Source: Candidatus Symbiothrix sp.
GTDB lineage: Bacteria; Bacteroidota; Bacteroidia; Bacteroidales; Azobacteroidaceae
Direction: 5' to 3'
Length of the DNA stretch: 7,641 bases
NCBI GenBank assembly: GCA_031284765.1
Contig: JAITXK010000161.1
Location: 1-7,641 of the forward strand
Both the position numbers and the translations under genes were made by a program. The notes under the pieces were generated by a model. That model searched no databases. It saw only the letters and a program-made list of their open reading frames with translations, and was not told the origin of the DNA. Each line of letters begins with the position of its first letter. Positions within the stretch are counted from its first letter, which is position 1. This document shows, piece after piece, positions 1 through 6,061 of this stretch.

Positions 1-311
1 CCAAAATTCGCCTGCGCCCTTCGTTTTTCCCATTCACCGAACCGAGCGCCGAAATGGACATCAGCTGCAATCTATGCGGTGGAAAAGGTTGTCCGTTCTG
101 CAAACACACCGGTTGGGTAGAAATTCTGGGTTGCGGAATGGTTGACCCCAATGTGTTGGATAATTGCGGCATTGATTCAAAAGTGTATTCGGGATATGCA
201 CTCGGAATGGGTATTGAACGGATTACCAACCTCAAATATCAAGTCAAAGACTTGCGGCTGTTTTCTGAAAATGATGTGCGTTTCCTCCGGCAATTTGAAT
301 CGGCAACATGA
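1..311 (+). CDS. pheS: Phenylalanine-tRNA ligase alpha subunit, C-terminal part (5' end outside window)
   Basis: This is the catalytic alpha chain of the class II phenylalanyl-tRNA synthetase, which with PheT charges tRNA-Phe in the cytoplasm. The reading frame is open from base 3 (first complete codon) to a TGA at 309-311; about 102 C-terminal residues are present and the start lies upstream of the window. Visible hallmarks are the motif 2 segment RPSFFPFTEPSAE near the left edge and the motif 3 segment GMGIER (about bases 204-221), followed by a conserved tail with the residues RLFSENDVRFL. Between them is a four-cysteine knuckle, CNLC-GGKG-CPFC (bases 66-101), which many bacterial PheS proteins carry and E. 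coli PheS lacks; metal binding there is an inference. The stop overlaps the nth start, suggesting co-transcription and coupled translation. The identification is secure; the full gene length cannot be judged. Confidence 0.97.
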   Translation, partial: KIRLRPSFFPFTEPSAEMDISCNLCGGKGCPFCKHTGWVEILGCGMVDPNVLDNCGIDSKVYSGYALGMGIERITNLKYQVKDLRLFSENDVRFLRQFESAT

Positions 312-952
312 CCACTAAAGCACGATACAGCCAGGTAATCGCATGGTTCGAAGCCAACATGCCCGTTGCAGAAACCGAATTGCACTATGTAAATCCGTTT
401 CAATTATTGATTTCCGTTATTTTGGCGGCGCAATGTACCGATAAGCGCGTGAATATGATTACGCCTGCGTTGTTTGAGGCCTTCCCCACGCCCGAAGTTT
501 TGGCGGCGTCCAATGTCGAAACGGTGTATGAATACATCAAAAGCGTTTCCTATCCCAACAATAAAGCCAAACATCTGCTTGGAATGGCTCAAATGTTGTT
601 AGCCGAATTTGGCGGACAAGTGCCTTCCGATATTTCCGAATTAATGCGCCTGCCGGGTGTGGGCAAGAAAACGGCCAATGTGATTGCGTCGGTCGCGTTT
701 GAAATTCCCGCCTTAGCAGTGGATACGCACGTCTTCCGCGTTTCAAACCGCATTGGATTGACCAATAACTCCAAAAAACCTTTGGAAACAGAGAAAGAAT
801 TAACGAAACATATCCCCAAACAGTTGTGGTCAATCGCCCATCATTGGTTGATTTTGCATGGGCGCTATGTTTGCATTGCCCGGAAACCGAAGTGCGAGGC
901 GTGCGGACTGAAAGCGTATTGCAAGTATTTTGAAAAAGGAATAACCGTTTAA
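308..952 (+). CDS. nth: Endonuclease III (DNA glycosylase/AP lyase)
   Basis: This base-excision repair enzyme removes oxidised pyrimidines from DNA and nicks the resulting abasic site. The 214 residues match the usual length of the family (about 211 in E. coli) and align from the first residues, which supports the ATG at 308. The helix-hairpin-helix is LPGVGKKTA at residues 115-123, with Lys121 in the position of the catalytic lysine. Asp139 in VDTH is the expected catalytic aspartate. The C-terminal iron-sulfur loop has cysteines 189, 196, 199 and 205 in the classic C-x6-C-x2-C-x5-C spacing, preceded by the conserved HHWLILHGR. All key residues are intact. The ATG lies inside the pheS stop (ATGA), and no clear Shine-Dalgarno sequence precedes it, so translation probably depends on ribosomes finishing pheS. 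The gene ends two bases from the stop of the opposing OstA-like gene. Confidence 0.97.
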   Translation: MTTKARYSQVIAWFEANMPVAETELHYVNPFQLLISVILAAQCTDKRVNMITPALFEAFPTPEVLAASNVETVYEYIKSVSYPNNKAKHLLGMAQMLLAEFGGQVPSDISELMRLPGVGKKTANVIASVAFEIPALAVDTHVFRVSNRIGLTNNSKKPLETEKELTKHIPKQLWSIAHHWLILHGRYVCIARKPKCEACGLKAYCKYFEKGITV

Positions 953-954
953 TA

Positions 955-2550
955 TTAGCGCGTGAATCGACTTCTGAGCCGCCTCGGGGCTGGAATATCT
1001 TCTGTTTTATACACCGATTGGATAAAAATCGATTCTCTGTCCACAGGCCGTAAATAATCAAAATTCACAAAATCTTTGAGAAATTTGTTTGCCGGATTCA
1101 AATCGGGAATAGGCAATAGTTCCATTTTTGGCTCGGGTCCCCACCAAATCTTGGCAGGCTTGCGATTCTCAACATAGATAATCATGTTGGGACTGTCCAC
1201 TTTGGTACGCCCGATAAATTCCGTGCCATTATCCTCTATCGGATAGTAAATGGATTCGGTGTTTCCTTCCACATCCACACGCGCCAGTTCGCCTGCTGTG
1301 AAGAAAGCGGTCATGTTTCGTCCTTTAATTTGATTGAAATAGGTCGTGTCTTTTTGTTCAATGGCAAAGGCGCGTTCGATAACGTTGACTCGTTCAAGGG
1401 TGCTGTCATTGAAAAATACGTTGATGGTATCGCCCGTAATCTGGTAACCGGTGTTCCACATTACCGGATTTTTGATTAAATGCAGCACCGAATCCCGCGT
1501 ACTGAAAAACATCGAATCACAAATGCCTTGCAAGTCGGTGCGGAAAAAGCGAACGCCGTAAAAGGCCTTCACTTCGCGTTCCGTTCCAATGCTCTTCATA
1601 TACAGTGTATCGGCATGCAGGAACAAGGAATCTTTTTGCGAATATTCAATAAATTGCGCCGAATCGGTGGCAAAAGCGATGTCAGTCACATCATCGAAGT
1701 AACCGTAATGACCTGTCAGAATGAGTTTCCGGACGGTATCGTTCAAAACCATGCGACTGAATGCTTCGCCAAAACCGGTTGCCCGATTATAGAATAATGT
1801 ATCTGCCGTCATCGTCTTGGAGCCGTCTTTGGAAAGCACTTCCGAGCGGTCATAGAGTGTGGCACGGTCGGTTTCCGTGTTGTACCAACCGCGTGTGGAA
1901 TGAATCAGTCCGCTATCCGATTCGATGACCGTAGGGCCTAAAATGGTGGCAATTTTATAGCTGGTATCGTATTTGAGCGTATCCGATTTCAAGACAAACT
2001 GCGGATTCGTCAAGGTTACCTCGTCTTTGAATGTGGCAATTTTTGTGGCAGGAGAATATTGTCCGTAAACCGATGTTAACTCGTTTATCGAATCGACCAA
2101 CAGACCGCCATCGAAGAAATAACCCAGATTCTGATTGCGGTCGTAATCCAGAAAATCGGTAAAAAGAGTCAGCGAATTGTTTTCCATGCGGACATTTTCG
2201 CGCATTTTGGCCAATTTTGAATTGCCTTCGTATATCAGGTAATTGCCATAAATGTTGAGTGTGTCTCCCTGTTCGATATGCACATTGCTGAATGCTTCCA
2301 AAGAATTATTATCGTGATAATAATAGGCGCTGTCGCAAAACAAATAGACGCTATCGTGCCGGAAACGCACATTTCCGCGTAAAACGTGGATGCCGGGACG
2401 GCTTTCTTCCATGACTGTGGAATCGGCATATTCCATAGCAATACTGGTCTTTCCCTTGGAAGGAGAGGAATGAGTTTGTTGCATTCCACTTGCTACGGTG
2501 GCAAGGAGGAAGAGCAAACAAAAAAGAGCCGTTTTCGGAAGTTTAGTCAA
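955..2550 (-). CDS. OstA/LptA-like lipopolysaccharide transport protein (periplasmic)
   Basis: This is a 531-residue exported protein of the OstA/LptA-like superfamily, the group whose beta-jellyroll proteins shield lipid A as lipopolysaccharide crosses the periplasm. A signal peptide is clear: KLPK, then a hydrophobic stretch at about residues 8-20, with likely cleavage near ASG at 20-22. The rest is almost entirely short beta strands. A recurring D-(T/S)-(L/I/A/M) turn followed by aromatic residues appears near Asp73, 96, 190, 250, 314, 345 and 374, as expected for stacked OstA repeats. No LptD-type outer-membrane barrel is visible at the C terminus, which is charged and ends in RRLRSRFTR. 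It is far longer than E. coli LptA (185 residues). The start is a TTG, preceded directly by an in-frame TAA; the next ATG (residue 23) would delete the signal peptide. The gene overlaps surA by eight bases. The family call is firm; the exact role, LptA-like bridge or another LPS function, is inferred. Confidence 0.85.
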   Translation of the reverse strand: MTKLPKTALFCLLFLLATVASGMQQTHSSPSKGKTSIAMEYADSTVMEESRPGIHVLRGNVRFRHDSVYLFCDSAYYYHDNNSLEAFSNVHIEQGDTLNIYGNYLIYEGNSKLAKMRENVRMENNSLTLFTDFLDYDRNQNLGYFFDGGLLVDSINELTSVYGQYSPATKIATFKDEVTLTNPQFVLKSDTLKYDTSYKIATILGPTVIESDSGLIHSTRGWYNTETDRATLYDRSEVLSKDGSKTMTADTLFYNRATGFGEAFSRMVLNDTVRKLILTGHYGYFDDVTDIAFATDSAQFIEYSQKDSLFLHADTLYMKSIGTEREVKAFYGVRFFRTDLQGICDSMFFSTRDSVLHLIKNPVMWNTGYQITGDTINVFFNDSTLERVNVIERAFAIEQKDTTYFNQIKGRNMTAFFTAGELARVDVEGNTESIYYPIEDNGTEFIGRTKVDSPNMIIYVENRKPAKIWWGPEPKMELLPIPDLNPANKFLKDFVNFDYLRPVDRESIFIQSVYKTEDIPAPRRLRSRFTR

Positions 2551-3922
2551 TTACCCAGCCTTTGCTTTGAAAATCACAATTTTTCCAGCTATCGTTGATG
2601 CGGATATAGGTGTCCTGCTGCTTTTTTGCCAGCCATTTTTCCAGTATTTGATGCTGTTTTTCCTCTTCCACCATGCTTTTCAATGCTTGATAGTCTTCGG
2701 ACAAACTGGCTTTATGGCCTTCGATGCGTGTTTTGAGTTTGACGATGGCTACCACTTCTTTTTGCTTTGCATTAATCAAAGTGAAGGGTTGGGAAATATC
2801 GCCGACTTGCATTTCGTACACCACTTTGGCCACTTCGGGCGGTAATTCCTCCATTTCGAAGCGAGAAGTGCCGACCCGTTCGGTCATTTGTCCCATCGCG
2901 GTGCCTTGATTTACCATCAATCCTTTGTTGTTGCGTGTATCCTTGTCATCCGAAAAGATGGCGGCTTCTTCAAACGAGAAAGCATGTGCCGGACTGAGAA
3001 TGTCGTTACGCAGAGAATCCATTTTCAAGGAAGTGGCAGCCAATTCTTCTTTAGAAACACGCGGTTTTAAGAGAAGGTGGCGGACATTGATGCGGTCGCC
3101 CCGTTTTTCTATTAACTGAATAATATGGAATCCGTATTCGGTTTCAACGATGCGGGATACTTTTTTCGGGTCGGTCAACTCAAATGCGACAGCGGCAAAT
3201 TCAGGCATTAAAGTGGCTCTACCCACGAAACCCAATTCTCCTCCGCTTTTAGCCGATACCACGTCTTCGGAATACATACGCGCCAAAGTAGAAAATTCGC
3301 GCTTGCCGGAAGTTACTTGTTCGGTATAATCCCTTAATGAACGCTTGATGTCATCGATTTCTTCAAGAGCGATTTTAGGCTCTCTGGTAATGATTTCGAC
3401 TTCCACGGTGGTGGGAATGAACGGCAAACTGTCTTGCGGAATGCGGTTGTAAAACGTGCGCACTTCTGCCGGCGTTACTTTGACGCTGCCAATCAGTTTG
3501 CGTTGTACTTCCCGCACCATTTCCTGTTCTCGAACCATCTGCCGGTATTCTTCCCGAAGAACATTGAGCGTTTTACCGGTATATTCTTCTAATTTTTCCT
3601 TCGAACCGATTCGATTGATATTGTTTTTCAACATGGATTCAACATAGGAAAACACATTACCGTCGGCAATGCTGACACTATCCAATTTAGCCTGATGCAA
3701 ATACAATTTTTGTATCGCCAATTGTTCGGGAATAAAACAATACGGGTCGCCTTCCATGCGTTCTCCGTAAGATTGCATTTCCAAACGCATTTTTTCTACT
3801 TCGGAACGGAGAATCACATCGTCTCCAATTACCCAAATAACTTCGTCAATGACGTTGTCTTGCGCTTGTGTTCCTCCGGTAAATGCAATTAAACAGAGGA
3901 TGAAAGAAAAAAAGTATTTCAT
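2543..3922 (-). CDS. surA: SurA-like periplasmic peptidyl-prolyl isomerase/chaperone
   Basis: This is a 459-residue exported parvulin-family protein with the SurA layout, so probably a chaperone for outer-membrane proteins crossing the periplasm. A signal peptide occupies residues 1-20 with likely cleavage at TQA-QD. Residues about 22-170 form the helical SurA-type N domain. Parvulin domain 1 is about 174-274 (SGGELGFVGR at 226-235, MPEF at 239-242, YGFHIIQL at 263-270). Parvulin domain 2 is about 277-400 (NVRHLLLKP at 279-287, then a diverged second half). A charged C-terminal helix follows at about 405-435. Domain 1 lacks the N-terminal active-site histidine and domain 2 lacks the C-terminal one, so isomerase activity is doubtful and the chaperone role more likely. 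The start ATG lies 18 bases after the upstream isomerase gene and the stop lies inside the start of the OstA-like gene. The symbol is by domain architecture; paralogues in Bacteroidetes make strict orthology uncertain. Confidence 0.85.
   Translation of the reverse strand: MKYFFSFILCLIAFTGGTQAQDNVIDEVIWVIGDDVILRSEVEKMRLEMQSYGERMEGDPYCFIPEQLAIQKLYLHQAKLDSVSIADGNVFSYVESMLKNNINRIGSKEKLEEYTGKTLNVLREEYRQMVREQEMVREVQRKLIGSVKVTPAEVRTFYNRIPQDSLPFIPTTVEVEIITREPKIALEEIDDIKRSLRDYTEQVTSGKREFSTLARMYSEDVVSAKSGGELGFVGRATLMPEFAAVAFELTDPKKVSRIVETEYGFHIIQLIEKRGDRINVRHLLLKPRVSKEELAATSLKMDSLRNDILSPAHAFSFEEAAIFSDDKDTRNNKGLMVNQGTAMGQMTERVGTSRFEMEELPPEVAKVVYEMQVGDISQPFTLINAKQKEVVAIVKLKTRIEGHKASLSEDYQALKSMVEEEKQHQILEKWLAKKQQDTYIRINDSWKNCDFQSKGWVID
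2554..2563 (-). promoter_or_regulatory. Ribosome binding site that supports the TTG start of the OstA-like gene
   Basis: Within the 3' end of surA, AAAGG (2563-2559) lies eight bases before the TTG at 2550-2548, followed closely by GGG (2556-2554). This is the best Shine-Dalgarno-like stretch before any gene in the window and helps decide the unusual start. The order AAAGG, surA codons, TTGACTAA suits re-initiation by ribosomes ending on surA. Confidence 0.5.
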
Positions 3923-3940
3923 GTACTACGTGTTTTATCC

Positions 3941-5920
3941 TTATTTTTCAATAAGTTCTTTGTAAATGACTACAGGATATTTTGCGTTTAGCTGTTGCAG
4001 CCATTCATGTTCCAAATAATCCTGATAATCGGTAATAACCAAGCCTCTCACATCGGTATAGTTTTCGGGCAAGGTGGGCAGGGATACTCCTGTAAGGAAG
4101 AAACCTGTATAGCCTGCGGGCAATTCTGCTTTGCCTTGGTTGAAAAATGCTTCGTCCACAAACGGATTTTGTCCTTTGGTAAATAAACCTTTTTCAATTT
4201 TGATTTGCGACAAAGAATCGGCTTCGTTTTTATAATTGTCGATCAAATACTTAGCGGCAGCTTCGTAAGGCATTTTGGCGATTGCTTTTTGTATTTTCTT
4301 CTGCAATTTGGCATTTTTCACCCATACCACATAGCCTTTCCAATGCGGCTCATCCCAAGTATAGTTGGATTTGTTGGCTTCGAAGAATTTTTCCAAGCCT
4401 TCCGTGTCCGCAGAAGCTTTATCCCAAACTTCTTTGTTGCTGACTTCAAACAGCAGAATGCCGTCATGATATTCCTGCACCAGATTTTTGAATTCGGGAT
4501 ATTTATTTTCAAGGTTTTTATCCTCTGTATCAATGAGTGTTTGATACTCAAATGAATCAAATTTTTCTTTCAATGTTTCGGTAGTCAAATTGAAATACGA
4601 ACGAGGATTATTTTTCAGATAGTCAACGAATTGAGCAATGCTGATGTTTTGTCCCGCTACCGTCAATAAAGTTTCTTGATTGTTTTCAAATTGGGTAAGG
4701 TACAGACTGTCGGTTGGATACAAGGAATTTGCCGCATTTTGCAACAATTTATATGCAGCAGTATTGACCTTATATGGATATTCTGCTTTGAGTTTGTCAA
4801 TACCCGGCTGATGCAACGTGTTGAAACTGCCTGAACGTTCCAGCTTGGTTTCCAATTGCGAACGCAGTTCGTCCAACGGAGCGCTCGGCCGTTTCCCCAA
4901 CAGCTTAATGATGTGATAACCGAATTGCGTTTTTACGGCTTGGCTGACTTCCCCGATTTCTTTCATTGCGAAAATGGTCTCGTTAAATTCAGGCACCATT
5001 TGACCGAACGAGAACCACGATAAATTACCGCCTTCGGCTGCAGAACCCGGATCTTGGGAATATTCTTTGGCCAAATCTCCGAAATCAACTCCGTCTTTCA
5101 ATTTTTGGAGGACTTCGGCTACTTGGGCTTGTGCGACTGCTTGTAAACTGTCGGTATCCGTGCTGGCCGATTTGATTAAAATATGTGCAGCGTTCACTTC
5201 GCCCGGATCGGCTTTCTTATTGAGAACGTTAAACAGATAATATCCTTGCGGGGTGCGAACCGGTTTCGAAATGCTCCCTTTGGGGGTTTGCGCCAAAGCA
5301 ATTTCCAAAACCGGAGCCAGTTTCAAACCCGAAAACCAACCCAAATAGCCGGGACGGTCGCCTTCTTTGCTTCTTTCGTCAAAAGTATATTCTTTGACCA
5401 AATCTTCAAATTTTGCCCCTTTTTTCAGGGCTTTACTTCGAACATCCAAAGCCTTTTTGTAGAGCGCCAACGTGTCGGCAGGAGTTACCGTAAAGGGTTT
5501 ATTTTCGCCCAATTGCGGATAAGCCAACAAGATGATGCTGATTTCCGACCACTCGTTGGCACGTTTATAGGAATCAACGATTAATTGATCGTTCTTTTCG
5601 GTTTCCAGATAGGATTTTGCCAACTGTGAACGGTATTCGTTCAGTTCTTTGAAGAAAGCGGCGGTGGTATCCATTCCCTGGGTTTCCGCTTCGGCAACTT
5701 TCAACTTGAAGTCTTTGAACAAAGTAATGTACTCGTCTAACGACCGTTTGTCAATAGCTTCTTCGTTGTTGTTTTTGTTGTAGATATACTCAAACTCCGA
5801 CTTTTTGATGTCCTTTCCATTGATTTTCATCACGACAGGATCATTGGCTTGCGCCCAAATAGATGTAGATAACACTGTTAATACCAAAGTAAAAAAAACC
5901 TTTTTCATATAATCCATCAT
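3941..5920 (-). CDS. Large periplasmic parvulin-type peptidyl-prolyl isomerase (SurA/PpiD-like)
   Basis: This is a 659-residue exported protein of the PpiC/parvulin family, likely a folding helper for envelope proteins. The signal peptide begins MKKVFF and ends near WAQA (residues 21-25). Residues about 28-120 are the helical chaperone segment. A degenerate parvulin-like domain covers about 127-237 (GYLGWFSG at 191-198, QGYYLF at 225-230). A canonical parvulin domain covers about 242-343, with AAHILIK (His246), EGGNLSWFS (296-304), MVPEF (308-312) and FGYHIIKL (His336). The remaining 300 residues are mostly helical and charged, and end in a segment (about 620-655) like the tail of PpiD/SurA-type proteins. 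There is no membrane anchor beyond the signal peptide. It is the first gene of a likely three-gene operon with surA and the OstA-like gene and has a strong promoter match upstream. The start could instead be Met5 (base 5908), which gives a more standard signal peptide. Confidence 0.88.
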   Translation of the reverse strand: MMDYMKKVFFTLVLTVLSTSIWAQANDPVVMKINGKDIKKSEFEYIYNKNNNEEAIDKRSLDEYITLFKDFKLKVAEAETQGMDTTAAFFKELNEYRSQLAKSYLETEKNDQLIVDSYKRANEWSEISIILLAYPQLGENKPFTVTPADTLALYKKALDVRSKALKKGAKFEDLVKEYTFDERSKEGDRPGYLGWFSGLKLAPVLEIALAQTPKGSISKPVRTPQGYYLFNVLNKKADPGEVNAAHILIKSASTDTDSLQAVAQAQVAEVLQKLKDGVDFGDLAKEYSQDPGSAAEGGNLSWFSFGQMVPEFNETIFAMKEIGEVSQAVKTQFGYHIIKLLGKRPSAPLDELRSQLETKLERSGSFNTLHQPGIDKLKAEYPYKVNTAAYKLLQNAANSLYPTDSLYLTQFENNQETLLTVAGQNISIAQFVDYLKNNPRSYFNLTTETLKEKFDSFEYQTLIDTEDKNLENKYPEFKNLVQEYHDGILLFEVSNKEVWDKASADTEGLEKFFEANKSNYTWDEPHWKGYVVWVKNAKLQKKIQKAIAKMPYEAAAKYLIDNYKNEADSLSQIKIEKGLFTKGQNPFVDEAFFNQGKAELPAGYTGFFLTGVSLPTLPENYTDVRGLVITDYQDYLEHEWLQQLNAKYPVVIYKELIEK

Positions 5921-5941
5921 TGTTATAATTTATAAAACGTT

Positions 5942-5972
5942 CAAAATTAGATAATATTTAACTTATTACAAA
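5942..5972 (-). promoter_or_regulatory. Bacteroidetes-type promoter for the isomerase-surA-OstA operon
   Basis: On the minus strand a perfect -33 box TTTG (5972-5969) and a perfect -7 box TAATTTTG (5949-5942, consensus TAnnTTTG) are separated by exactly 19 bases, the spacing known for the primary sigma factor of Bacteroidetes. Transcription would start a few bases downstream, leaving a 5' leader of roughly 15-20 bases before the ATG at 5920. The rest of the 141-base gap (5921-6061) is AT-rich and holds no GC-rich hairpin with a T tract, so no intrinsic terminator for guaB was recognised. Confidence 0.8.
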
Positions 5973-6061
5973 CGGATAGGACTAATATTTATTGTACGAT
6001 AACCTTATTTAATTTAGCGACGATTTTGTATTTACGAACTACATTTTTTCAATAATCAAAT

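Noticed and set aside
66..101. Four-cysteine CNLC/CPFC knuckle in PheS, considered as a fused zinc domain
   Set aside because: The same kind of cysteine insertion is known in PheS of other bacteria such as Bacillus, so it is a normal family variant and not a fusion.
977..991. Possible hairpin AGCC...GGCT just past the end of nth, considered as a terminator
   Set aside because: The pairing is short with a bulge or tiny loop, no T tract follows on the plus strand, and it lies inside conserved coding sequence of the OstA-like gene.
537..1061. Minus-strand open frame of 174 codons antisense to nth and running into the OstA-like gene
   Set aside because: It lies opposite the fully conserved nth and overlaps the end of the OstA-like gene in another frame; its translation has no recognisable family, signal or domain pattern.
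5183..5584. Plus-strand open frame of 133 codons antisense to the large isomerase
   Set aside because: It is opposite the well-supported parvulin domains and its translation shows no family resemblance; a shadow frame.
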